Shown: positions 1-6,494, numbered from the stretch's first letter. The stretch: DNA of 13,178 bases from Candidatus Aminicenantota bacterium (GCA_020355945.1 CP070627.1:7759938-7773115); one strand, 5' to 3'. Notes: a model not told the origin generated them from the letters alone. Program-made: numbers and translations.

Positions 1-603
1 AAGAGGACAAACCACACACCGGGGAGTTTTTGGCGTGCAAACCAACGCCCCCAATTCCATAAACGCCTGGTTAAAATTACCCGCCATATCCGAGGGAATA
101 ACTTCCTGCAATTCCTTAAAAATACGCTTTCCAGTCGTACCTTTCCGAATGTCATCGCTAATACCTTGAATCCGAGTATAAACCCGCATCACATTCCCAT
201 CCACCGCAGCAATGGGAATATTACAGGCAATACTCAGTACCGCTGCTGCTATATAAGGTCCTACCCCGGGAAGCTTTTGAAACTTGTCAAGCGTTTCCGG
301 TATTTTGCCATTGTACTCTGTCAATACCTTTTCGGCCGCCCGATGCAAATTCCTGCCCCGGGAATAATACCCCAACCCCTCCCAAAGCTTTAATACCTCC
401 TGGTCCGATGCCCGGGCCAAATGCCGCAGCGTAGGAAACCTGTCCAAAAAACGAAAATAATAAGGAATCACCGTGGTTACCTGGGTCTGCTGTAACATCA
501 CCTCCGAAACCCAAATGGCATAAATATCTTTAGTCCTCCGCCACGGCAAGTCCCGCTTGCTCGTCCTGTACCACTCAAGCAATTTCTTAACCGGAAATTT
601 CAT
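1..603 (-). CDS. mutY: A/G-specific adenine glycosylase MutY (3' end cut by window edge)
   Basis: MutY removes adenine mispaired with 8-oxoguanine or guanine in base excision repair. The first 201 residues are visible, reading from an ATG at 601-603 into the window edge without a stop. The N-terminus has the LPWRRTKDIYAIWVSEVMLQ block (19-38) with the catalytic Glu34. The GLGYYSRGRNLH block follows (76-87), then the helix-hairpin-helix LPGVGPYIA (111-119), and VDGNV with the catalytic Asp135. Three cysteines of the C-x6-C-x2-C-x5-C iron-sulfur motif are present (189, 196, 199); the fourth would lie just outside. MutY proteins are usually about 350 residues, so the 8-oxoG recognition domain is missing only because of the window edge. 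The ribosome site is weak (AAGG, six bases before the ATG). Endonuclease III is less likely because the LPWR start and YYSRGRNLH block are typical of MutY. Confidence 0.95.
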   Translation of the reverse strand, partial: MKFPVKKLLEWYRTSKRDLPWRRTKDIYAIWVSEVMLQQTQVTTVIPYYFRFLDRFPTLRHLARASDQEVLKLWEGLGYYSRGRNLHRAAEKVLTEYNGKIPETLDKFQKLPGVGPYIAAAVLSIACNIPIAAVDGNVMRVYTRIQGISDDIRKGTTGKRIFKELQEVIPSDMAGNFNQAFMELGALVCTPKTPRCVVCPL

Positions 604-619
604 TTTTTGCCTTCGGCGA

Positions 620-657
620 CCAAGGGGGGCGCTTTTTAAAAAAACTGCCCCCCTTGG
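620..657. repeat. 11-bp perfect inverted repeat with T/A-rich loop
   Basis: CCAAGGGGGGC at 620-630 is the exact reverse complement of GCCCCCCTTGG at 647-657, with a 16-base loop rich in T and A. It sits directly upstream of mutY and could form a strong hairpin in RNA or DNA. It resembles a dispersed palindromic element of the REP type more than a simple terminator, because the T-run lies in the loop. Only one copy is present in this window. Confidence 0.7.
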
Positions 658-686
658 AACCCCCCGCAAAAACTTTTCAATATGAT

Positions 687-715
687 CCCCTCTTGAGAGG
701 GGTACCCCGTAGGGG
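687..715. repeat. Tandem GC-rich palindromes downstream of pepD
   Basis: Two small palindromes stand side by side: CCCCTC-TTGA-GAGGGG (687-702) and CCCC-GTA-GGGG (705-715). They lie 10 bp beyond the pepD stop codon. In the pepD transcript they would form two consecutive hairpins and may help stop transcription or protect the 3' end, but no U-run follows. The wording resembles palindromic repeats I recall seeing scattered between genes of various environmental bacteria; this is from memory. Confidence 0.55.
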
Positions 716-724
716 CGGGGTGTG

Positions 725-2182
725 TTATTTCAACTCCTTCAACAATGCCGCCATAAAATCCCATACCCTGCCAATGCTTCCAATATGGATCTTTTCCTCC
801 GGTGTATGAGGATGCTTAATCGTAGGGCCAAAAGAGATCATATCCATGCCCGGGTATTTACTGCCAATTACCCCACACTCTAACCCACCATGTGTCGTCT
901 CCACAACAGGTTTTTTGCCAAATAATTTCTCATACACTGCTGCACACTGCTTGAGTAACACCGACTCCATATTGGCCTGCCAACCCGGATACCGGCCGCG
1001 ATGCACAGAAGTACCCCCTGCCAACTGCACCACCGATGCAATATGAAGCCCCACATCATCCAACCGCGATTCAATCGGACTCCTCTGGCTGGTGACAAAT
1101 TTAAACTGCTTATCTTCCAACCTGGAACTGGCAAAATTATTGGAGGTCTCTACAAAATGCTCAACCTCAGTAGACATGGCATAAATCCCATGAGGCACAG
1201 CCAGGATAAGTTGAATCACCTTCTCAGTGCTTTTAAGAGTCACCACCCCATCGTAATTCTCTTTGCTGCCCTCTGAAACATCCAGTTTTAAACCCGGGTC
1301 AGTGTTCTTAAATTCCAACTGGAGAATATTCTCCAACTGAGAAACCACCTCGGTTATCTTTGGGAAACTGTTTTTAGGGGCATAAATCACAGCAGTGGCA
1401 CTTCTTGGGACAGCATTATCCACTGTGCCGCCTTTTAGGTCTGCCAGCCGGAATTCAATTGCCCCTTGTACATGTATGGCCTGTAGGGTTCTTCCCAGGG
1501 CTTTTAAGGCATTGGCTTTTTCATGGTGAATATCCGCGGAATGACCGCCAGCCATGCCCCCGGCTTCAATAGATAAAGGAACAAAACCGGCAGGAATGGC
1601 TTCATAATCAAGAGGCAGCGAATGATCGCTCTTTTCACCACCGGCACACCCCACTGTAAATACCCCTTCTTGTTCGGAATCGATATTAAGCAGCCGCCTT
1701 GCTTCCACGAACCCCGGTTCCAATGCAAACGCCCCGGTTAACCCGGTCTCTTCATCTACAGTAAAAAGTAATTCCAGGGGTGGATATTTGAGTTCTTTAT
1801 CCAATGCCGCGGCCAATCCCATGGCAATGGCAATCCCATTGTCTGCACCTAACGTGGTCTTATTGGCCTTCAACCATTCACCATCGTAAACCAGTTGAAT
1901 GGGATCGGTCTCAAAATCATGATCCGAATCCGGGCTTTTTTCGCATACCATGTCCTGGTGCCCTTGAATAATCACCGGCGCAAAATTTTCATAACCCGGT
2001 GAACCGGGTACTTTAATCACCACATTGCCGGCATTATCCTGCCTGGCTGAAAAATTGTTGGTTTTTGCCCAATCCATTAACCACTGTCCCATCTGCTTCT
2101 CATTTTTTGAACAGCGGGGGATTTTATTGATCTCTTCAAACCATTTCAAAATCTCAACTGTCTTTTTGTGCTCAATATTCAT
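725..2182 (-). CDS. pepD: Aminoacyl-histidine dipeptidase / cytosol non-specific dipeptidase, M20 family
   Basis: This is a two-zinc cytosolic peptidase that cleaves dipeptides of broad specificity, including Xaa-His. The 485-residue length matches the PepD family. The expected metal and catalytic residues are all visible. His75 lies in GHQDMV, Asp114 in TLGADNG, and catalytic Glu144 with metal ligand Glu145 in DEETGLTGA. Asp168 lies in LLNIDSEQEG, and the C-terminal metal His459 in HPHTPEEKIHIG. The GGHSADIH segment marks the start of the lid (dimerisation) domain, with GLECGVIGSKYPG near the end. The start is supported by AGGAG six bases before the ATG. It probably recycles peptides for amino acid supply. 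No tight operon partner: mutY is 121 bp downstream across palindromes, and tspO is 271 bp upstream. Confidence 0.96.
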   Translation of the reverse strand: MNIEHKKTVEILKWFEEINKIPRCSKNEKQMGQWLMDWAKTNNFSARQDNAGNVVIKVPGSPGYENFAPVIIQGHQDMVCEKSPDSDHDFETDPIQLVYDGEWLKANKTTLGADNGIAIAMGLAAALDKELKYPPLELLFTVDEETGLTGAFALEPGFVEARRLLNIDSEQEGVFTVGCAGGEKSDHSLPLDYEAIPAGFVPLSIEAGGMAGGHSADIHHEKANALKALGRTLQAIHVQGAIEFRLADLKGGTVDNAVPRSATAVIYAPKNSFPKITEVVSQLENILQLEFKNTDPGLKLDVSEGSKENYDGVVTLKSTEKVIQLILAVPHGIYAMSTEVEHFVETSNNFASSRLEDKQFKFVTSQRSPIESRLDDVGLHIASVVQLAGGTSVHRGRYPGWQANMESVLLKQCAAVYEKLFGKKPVVETTHGGLECGVIGSKYPGMDMISFGPTIKHPHTPEEKIHIGSIGRVWDFMAALLKELK

Positions 2183-2205
2183 TGCTTTCTCCTAATGATT
2201 TCAGC

Positions 2206-2275
2206 CCACGAATTACACGAATTTACACGAATTTTCTTCATTTTTATAATCTGTGCTAATCTGTGTAATCTGTGG
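2206..2275. repeat. Inverted pair of CAC-triad repeats
   Basis: The left arm (2206-2233) has three copies of CACGAATT, at 2207, 2216 and 2226, spaced 9 and 10 bp. The right arm (2248-2275) has three copies of AATCTGTG, at 2248, 2258 and 2267, spaced 10 and 9 bp. The right arm read on the minus strand follows the same CCAC...CAC...CAC pattern, with AG in place of GA before each ATT. The arms therefore form an imperfect inverted repeat around a 14-base AT-rich centre. It lies between the start of pepD and a small broken gene. Function unknown. Confidence 0.7.
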
Positions 2276-2298
2276 ACAATTTTTTTTCATTTTTTTAT

Positions 2299-2414
2299 TT
2301 ACGCATGGTTTCGTAATTTCAATTCCACCGGGTGGGGGTTGAGGTAATACTGGTCTTTAAGATATGGCTGATCATATTCCAATTGGTCCAACCGGGTTTT
2401 ATTTTTTCCTCCAT
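2299..2414 (-). pseudogene. Small gene of about 38 codons, apparently frameshifted
   Basis: I do not recognise this protein. An ATG at 2412-2414 has a good ribosome site (AAGGAG, eight bases away) and starts MEEK. In that frame the sequence is low in coding character and stops at TGA after 31 codons. One frame over, from the A6 run at 2402-2407, the sequence reads as plausible protein (LDQLEYDQPYLKDQYYLN, then PHPVELKLRNHA) to a TAA at 2299-2301. One extra A in the run would join the two. This may be a decayed gene, a sequencing error in a homopolymer, or a programmed slip on A6. The triad repeats begin just downstream, so the gene may be a fragment cut by their arrival. The case rests on composition and start signal only. 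Confidence 0.35.
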
Positions 2415-2453
2415 TTTATTTTCTCCTTATCGCCCCGTGAATAATCCGGTCTC

Positions 2454-2930
2454 TCACCGGTTTAATTGCCAGAGGAAATAATTAAGAACCGTGGCAAACC
2501 CCACCCAAAGCGCATAAGGAACCAGCAAAAAAGCAGCCAATGGACGAATCGCATAAAATCGCAGCATGGTTAAAATGATAAAAATCAACAAAATAATGAT
2601 CTCGATCAATCCATACAATGGACTTTGCAAATAGAAGAAAAAATAACTCCACAGGGTATTAAGAATCAATTGTATAAAAAAAAGAATCATAGCTGTTTGT
2701 TTAACTTTAAAATTGGTATCGGAATTCCAAACCAGGAAAAGGGAGATTCCCATCAGCAGGTACAGTGTGATCCACACAGGCCCGAATACCCAGTTAGGGG
2801 GCGTAAATCCAGGTTTGTTGATATGGGCATACCAGGTTTTTACAGCAGTACTGTTAAAGATGGCCCCGATCACACCTGCCAATTGGCAAATGAGCAGTGA
2901 AAAAATTATCTTTATGAGTTTATTACTCAT
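2454..2930 (-). CDS. tspO: TspO/MBR family tryptophan-rich sensory membrane protein
   Basis: TspO proteins are five-helix membrane proteins that bind porphyrins and related ligands and affect tetrapyrrole handling and stress responses. From the chosen start the protein has 158 residues, the usual length. Family blocks are clear: the WY pair at 33-34, KPGFTPPNWVFGPVW at 39-53, LYLLMGI after it, QLILNTLWSYFFF at 87-99, and PYALWVGFATVLN at 138-150. About five hydrophobic helices span the protein. An upstream in-frame ATG at 2957 would add nine residues, but it lies inside the -10 box of a good promoter. The ATG at 2928-2930 has AGAGGAGG four bases away, so it is the better start. It appears to be transcribed alone. 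Confidence 0.93.
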   Translation of the reverse strand: MSNKLIKIIFSLLICQLAGVIGAIFNSTAVKTWYAHINKPGFTPPNWVFGPVWITLYLLMGISLFLVWNSDTNFKVKQTAMILFFIQLILNTLWSYFFFYLQSPLYGLIEIIILLIFIILTMLRFYAIRPLAAFLLVPYALWVGFATVLNYFLWQLNR

Positions 2931-2956
2931 CAGGCCTCCTCTAATAATAAAATTCA

Positions 2957-2985
2957 ATTTTACCTGTTTTAAGTTTTTTTTTCAA
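2957..2985 (-). promoter_or_regulatory. Sigma70-like promoter of tspO
   Basis: On the minus strand TTGAAA (2980-2985) is followed by exactly 17 bases and then TAAAAT (2957-2962). Transcription would begin around 2950, about 20 bases before the tspO start codon. The -35 box lies only six bases from the edge of the GGDEF relic on the other strand. Confidence 0.6.
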
Positions 2986-2991
2986 TCATTA

Positions 2992-3120
2992 CATGCAACA
3001 TGCAGTTTCGGGGTCTGCGAATTTCTACCCGAAGATACAGACGAAACCTTTAGTAAACGTGTGGATAACGCCCTCTATGAATCCAAACGAAACGGCAGAA
3101 ACCTGGTGACCGTGAAGTAA
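2992..3120 (+). pseudogene. Relic of a GGDEF (diguanylate cyclase) domain, C-terminal end only
   Basis: The plus strand encodes the final 42 residues of a protein ending in TAA at 3118-3120. It reads SFGVCEF, then a short acidic stretch, then KRVDNALYESKRNGRN and LVTVK. This matches the end of a GGDEF domain, where the consensus is S-x-G-V followed by AD-x-ALY-x-AK-x-x-GRN. GGDEF domains make cyclic di-GMP, but the nucleotide-binding and GGDEF signature parts are absent. The same frame continues upstream only as antisense of tspO. There is no start codon or ribosome site at the homology boundary. It is therefore a fragment left by deletion or rearrangement and cannot be active. Confidence 0.7.
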
Positions 3121-3184
3121 AGAAGTATTTTTACGTTGGCCCAACGCTCATTTTCGCACTCATTTTTGACACAATAGTTAAATA

Positions 3185-3670
3185 TCAATCATCTTTTTTT
3201 TCTTTTTCTTTTTTTTCTTCTTCAATTTTGTCAATATAGGCTTCGAATGCAGCCTTACCTTCAGCTTTCCAATAATCTTTGTAGTACTTCCAATACTCGT
3301 GTGAGCCTTTGGGTTTCCACAAGTCATCATCTTCATCTATTTTTAACTTACGGAACCGCCGGTGCCACTTGTCTTCAATTTTCTTTTGAAAATAGAGGTG
3401 AGGGTCAGGATGATGACGACCAAAATAACCGAAAAGCAATTTAACCAGGATAACCATACCCACCGCTTGCCAGTAAGTGATTTTGGTTAAGTCGAATATA
3501 GCAGGCATCAGTGCATTCCACAGTATTTTTACTAAAAAACCGAAAACCAACGCAAACAGCCCCGCCAACACAACACCCAATAAAACAACCCCAATAATAC
3601 GTAAAATCCTGGGATACCCACAGCAGGTCCCGTGATGCCAATGGTTGTTTTTAGATACATTTCGTTTCAT
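3185..3670 (-). CDS. Small two-helix membrane protein partnered with an ECF sigma factor
   Basis: The function is not known. The 161-residue protein begins with a short His/Cys-rich segment (His10, His12, His13, Cys16, Cys17). Two hydrophobic helices follow at about 22-51 and 63-84. The tail (85-161) is very charged and ends in a Lys/Glu-rich helix. The block LWNALMPAIFDLTKITYWQA recalls a widespread family of small membrane proteins with an LWNWLMP...ITFWQA pattern. In my recollection they often sit next to ECF sigma factors. The start has AAAGGAGG six bases before the ATG, overlapping the stop of the sigma gene, so the two are co-transcribed. It could act as an unconventional anti-sigma factor or be an effector of the envelope response. 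It has no visible zinc-binding anti-sigma motif (HxxxCxxC). Confidence 0.8.
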   Translation of the reverse strand: MKRNVSKNNHWHHGTCCGYPRILRIIGVVLLGVVLAGLFALVFGFLVKILWNALMPAIFDLTKITYWQAVGMVILVKLLFGYFGRHHPDPHLYFQKKIEDKWHRRFRKLKIDEDDDLWKPKGSHEYWKYYKDYWKAEGKAAFEAYIDKIEEEKKEKEKKDD

Positions 3671-3682
3671 TGTGGTCCTCCT

Positions 3683-4231
3683 TTAATTGACTAAATCTTT
3701 CAGTGTGTTTTTTATTTTCTTGAGGGCTCGTGATTTGCGAGCCAGTAAGGTACCCATGGGAACCTCCCACTGTTGGGACAGTTCTCCAAATGATGTTCCC
3801 TGAAACTCTGTTGCCAACACCACAGCCTTTTCTTTGTCACCTAGAGATTCAATGGCATTGTACAAATGGGTATACAATTCTTTTTTTTCTTCTTCTGAGG
3901 CAGTATGAGAACGTGCATCCTGTATCAATTCTGCCAGGGAAAGGCCACCGTTCCTTCCATTGTAAACATCGTCATCCAGGGAGATATGAGGCGTTTTCTC
4001 CCTGTTTCTAAAAATATCTACGATCTTGTTTTTCAACGACCGGTAAACATAGGCGGCCAGGTTTTCAATAGGAATGGTTACGTCTGCCTTGTCAAAAAAG
4101 TTAACAATCACATCTTGTACGATATCTTCCGCATCGTGGTCGGCGGTATCATCAACCAACCGCCGCACATAGCGCACCAGTTTTCCATATTCAGCCAGGA
4201 AGAACTCAGAAAGCCTTTTTTTTCTCATCAT
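3683..4231 (-). CDS. RNA polymerase sigma factor, ECF subfamily
   Basis: ECF sigma factors direct RNA polymerase to a small regulon, usually in response to envelope or surface signals. The two expected domains are present (numbering from the first ATG at 4240). Region 2 spans about 10-82 and includes EDIVQDVIVNFFDKA and YVYRSLKNKIVDIFRNR. Region 4 spans about 122-178 with GDKEKAVVLATEFQGTSFGE and a helix-turn-helix ending in LLARKSRALKKIKN. The acidic linker between them is typical of ECF proteins. The start is ambiguous: an AAAGG motif lies only one base from the ATG at 4240, but ten bases from the ATG at 4231, which is used here. The protein is about 182 residues. The gene downstream encodes its likely membrane partner. 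Confidence 0.9.
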   Translation of the reverse strand: MMRKKRLSEFFLAEYGKLVRYVRRLVDDTADHDAEDIVQDVIVNFFDKADVTIPIENLAAYVYRSLKNKIVDIFRNREKTPHISLDDDVYNGRNGGLSLAELIQDARSHTASEEEKKELYTHLYNAIESLGDKEKAVVLATEFQGTSFGELSQQWEVPMGTLLARKSRALKKIKNTLKDLVN

Positions 4232-4240
4232 GGCATTCAT

Positions 4241-4543
4241 ACCTTTAAGACGTCGGCTCCCGGATTTTATTGCAATTTATATAAAAATTTTTTAAAAAAT
4301 CTCTTTATATTCTTATATCATAAATGCGTTTAATTTACCATTCAAAATGAGAATTGCTGGGTGGTATGCCAGGGAATAAAAAAAATAAAGGATAATTGGT
4401 GCCGGGCCTTTTTCTTAAGAATTCTCCCCTGCGATTTTTAAGATGAAAGAAGGAAAGAAGGGACAGGCAAAAATTTATACCTCTATATGTGATTTTTAAT
4501 TTACAGCCGCGCCCATTTGGAGTTTCGTTCCGGGTCGGTTGGT
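4241..4543. other. 303-bp intergenic stretch without a convincing gene
   Basis: It is AT-rich near the sigma gene, with a 14-bp A/T palindrome (attttttaaaaaat) around 4284-4299. It holds one copy of a 26-bp repeat at 4451-4476. A 70-codon minus-strand frame beginning with TTG at 4547 crosses it, but it lacks a ribosome site and protein-like composition. The promoter of the sigma operon must lie here, but I see no convincing housekeeping boxes, which would fit autoregulation by the ECF factor. No clear terminator for the upstream exported protein gene was found. Confidence 0.5.
4451..4476 (+). repeat. 26-bp direct repeat, copy 1
   Basis: It begins AGGAAAGAAGGGACAGGC and ends AAAAATTT. It matches 24 of 26 positions with the copy at 6367-6392, in the same orientation. 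The GGGACAGG core resembles the ends of REP elements linked to RAYT transposases as I remember them. The two copies flank the gene at 4544-6238. Confidence 0.55.
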
Positions 4544-6238
4544 TCAAGGTGACTGGAAGGTGGCTGATTTAAGTTCGTTTTTGTACTTAAAATTGGTGTC
4601 CTTTTTGAGACTGCGTTCTTCTGCTCCATCTCCCGCATCTTTAGTTATAGAAGTCCCTCTCCAGTTGGGGTCCTTGAATTGGAGTAAGGTAACGAAGCAC
4701 TGATAATACGTGTTTATTGCGTATTGAGCACCGGACTTATTGCAAAAATAGATATCGGGGAAGAAGGTAATCTTTCCCGAATCTTTGAAATAATTCATTG
4801 CCTTAATGGCAACATCGATCTGGCGTATCAAACGGCCCCTGTGTTTTTTAGGATCACCTGAAAGTCCGGTGGTGTCACTGTTAATAGTGATAAAGAAGCC
4901 ACGAAAAACCACCACACCTTGGTTAAAATTGGAGTTTGTTACGCCCTGGATGGTGGCATTACGGGTTTCCGCTGAAGCCCTGGGACAATCTCCTTCGTTG
5001 TAAGAACTGTGAGGGCCATGGTAATATTTGTGGCCGTGAGTAAAGGCCACGTCTCCCTCGTTTCCTCCAACCAGGGTGTAAAAGTACTCAACCTTGAATC
5101 TTGCCGGGTCTGGTTTTGGTTTGGTGTTCCCGGGTTTTCCTGACGGATAGGTCATTACATGCAGCAGGAAATAAAGGGAATTTCCCCGACGCTCAATTTG
5201 ATCCGCTTTTATCCCAAACCCCTGGATCGGGTAGGCATGGTCACCCTTTTTTTCGTCAGGGTTGTCCTCAGAGATACGAAATCCCCGCATGAAAAGAGTC
5301 ACGTTCTCATATTTTTCCAGCCCTTCAAGACCAATGGTGGTAGGAAATTTATCTACTGTCCGTTCACCAACAGGGCCACCGGAAATCACTGACACAGAGC
5401 CTTCACGGAATTCTGCCACACCGGTTTTGATACCTTTTTTATAAGTCCAGAATATAAGTCTCTCTCCCGCTTTTACTTTTCCTACAGTCTGCTGGGCAAC
5501 CAGGTTACCGCTTAATTTAGAGGCCCCGTCAGGGTTATATTGGTACTGGCATGAATAGTATTTGGAATAGATATCACGGAAGCGGTGGGGCCATGTTTTC
5601 CATTCATGGTGGAAACCCAGCCAGAGCCAGGTCCCATCTTCTTTATAGATGGAGCGAGATTTTGCGGATTTGCTGACATCTCTCTCTTCCTGGGAAGTCA
5701 CTTCAACATCCGTGTCTTTGATGTCTGTAGAAGGAGGTTTTTGAGACTCAATTTCTGCCTCTACAAAGATACAGCATTTTGTCAGGGGTTTTCTTCTTTT
5801 CAACCCGCTGAGCACAAAGACACACATTTCATATTTCCCTTCCGGCAGTTTTCCTTCTCTTATGACATGCCTAAAAAAGTCTTCATCCCACCATTCTTCG
5901 CGGAATCCCCTGATATCATCCCTTGTTATCGTCTTGCCACCGGGAGGGATACCGATTCTTCTACTGATAATGCGGGCCAGGACTTTCTCTTCTTTTCTTA
6001 TGATGCCCCTGAGAAGTACAGGGTGACCCCTTCTTGCACTATTCTTCACTTCTATAGACAATAACCTTTTAAGGTCGAATTTAGTGAATTTGAGGGGGTC
6101 TGGTTTGTTAAGAACCTGGCATTCCCAATCACCGGGTGAAGGTAGTCTCTGCGCCATCAATTGTGAAAGTAAGAAAACACCCAGTATTGTCCCCAATATT
6201 CCCCACATCAAAAGTTTACGCGGTTTTAATGCTTTCAT
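4544..6238 (-). CDS. Exported 564-residue protein of unknown function with repeated beta-rich modules
   Basis: I do not recognise the family. A basic start (MKALKPRK) and hydrophobic segment (9-27) ending LMAQ suggest a Sec signal peptide or membrane anchor. Residues 31-165 form a probable beta-rich domain with the phrase LPEGKYEMCVFVLS (131-144), similar in style to exported Ig-like domains. A hydrophilic linker follows (166-196). The remainder looks like a pair of related modules. One begins near 310 (ENVTLFMRGFRI...TYPSG) and one near 440 (QGVVVFRGFFI...FCNKSG). Each has a V-x-F-x-RGF-type strand, a charged loop, a helix-like stretch and an SG end. Aromatic residues are abundant around 203-235. 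The start has AAGGAGG seven bases before ATG and a good promoter upstream. It stands alone, 303 bp from the sigma operon, and is flanked by 26-bp direct repeats. It may be a surface or periplasmic binding protein. Confidence 0.8.
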   Translation of the reverse strand: MKALKPRKLLMWGILGTILGVFLLSQLMAQRLPSPGDWECQVLNKPDPLKFTKFDLKRLLSIEVKNSARRGHPVLLRGIIRKEEKVLARIISRRIGIPPGGKTITRDDIRGFREEWWDEDFFRHVIREGKLPEGKYEMCVFVLSGLKRRKPLTKCCIFVEAEIESQKPPSTDIKDTDVEVTSQEERDVSKSAKSRSIYKEDGTWLWLGFHHEWKTWPHRFRDIYSKYYSCQYQYNPDGASKLSGNLVAQQTVGKVKAGERLIFWTYKKGIKTGVAEFREGSVSVISGGPVGERTVDKFPTTIGLEGLEKYENVTLFMRGFRISEDNPDEKKGDHAYPIQGFGIKADQIERRGNSLYFLLHVMTYPSGKPGNTKPKPDPARFKVEYFYTLVGGNEGDVAFTHGHKYYHGPHSSYNEGDCPRASAETRNATIQGVTNSNFNQGVVVFRGFFITINSDTTGLSGDPKKHRGRLIRQIDVAIKAMNYFKDSGKITFFPDIYFCNKSGAQYAINTYYQCFVTLLQFKDPNWRGTSITKDAGDGAEERSLKKDTNFKYKNELKSATFQSP

Positions 6239-6294
6239 TATCGCACCTCCTTCTCCACCTTTGTCAAGGCTGCGGCAGAGATTATTATTATTAC

Positions 6295-6323
6295 ATTTTA
6301 TAGAAAGTATATAAGAATGTCAA
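6295..6323 (-). promoter_or_regulatory. Sigma70-like promoter of the exported protein gene
   Basis: On the minus strand a consensus TTGACA (6318-6323) is followed by 17 bases and TAAAAT (6295-6300). Transcription would begin near 6288, about 50 bases before the ATG. This suggests housekeeping expression and argues against control solely by the neighbouring ECF factor. Confidence 0.65.
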
Positions 6324-6366
6324 TAACAGGCCAGCATGAATTTTAATTTTAGCCATAAATATAAAA

Positions 6367-6392
6367 AGGAAAAAAGGGACAGGGAAAAATTT
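6367..6392 (+). repeat. 26-bp direct repeat, copy 2
   Basis: It begins AGGAAAAAAGGGACAGGG and ends AAAAATTT. It differs from the copy at 4451-4476 at two positions and has the same orientation, 1.9 kb apart on the other side of the exported protein gene. It also overlaps the possible -35 box of rlmH. Confidence 0.55.
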
Positions 6393-6405
6393 TTTATGGT
6401 ATAAT
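6376..6405 (+). promoter_or_regulatory. Possible promoter of rlmH
   Basis: A perfect TATAAT lies at 6400-6405. A weak -35 match, GGGACA (6376-6381), lies 18 bases upstream. The leader to the rlmH ATG would be about 80 bases and would contain the triad repeat at 6436-6462. The -35 match is only partial. Confidence 0.35.
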
Positions 6406-6435
6406 TCAAACCATGCTTCTGCTTTTTTGTACTTT

Positions 6436-6462
6436 GTCCGTGTCAGTCCGTGTTCGTCCGTG
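6436..6462. repeat. Triad repeat GTCCGTG x3, 10-bp period
   Basis: GTCCGTG occurs at 6436, 6446 and 6456, exactly 10 bp apart. Read on the minus strand it gives CCACGGAC-GAACACGGAC-TGACACGGAC. This is the same CCAC/CAC/CAC layout as the elements at 2206-2275 with a different filler. It lies in the probable leader of rlmH. Confidence 0.65.
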
Positions 6463-6494
6463 GCTAAGAACTTTATTTTTTTGGTAGGTGAAAA

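Noticed and set aside
2713..2991. Plus-strand open frame leading into the GGDEF relic
   Set aside because: This part is antisense to tspO and has no coding character; only the region from 2992 resembles GGDEF.
3134..3146. CGTTGGCCCAACG palindrome between the GGDEF relic and the membrane protein gene
   Set aside because: A five-base stem with a three-base loop and no T-run; could arise by chance.
4335..4547. 70-codon minus-strand open frame after the exported protein gene
   Set aside because: Starts with TTG overlapping the upstream stop, has no ribosome site, and its sequence crosses a repeat copy and lacks protein-like pattern.
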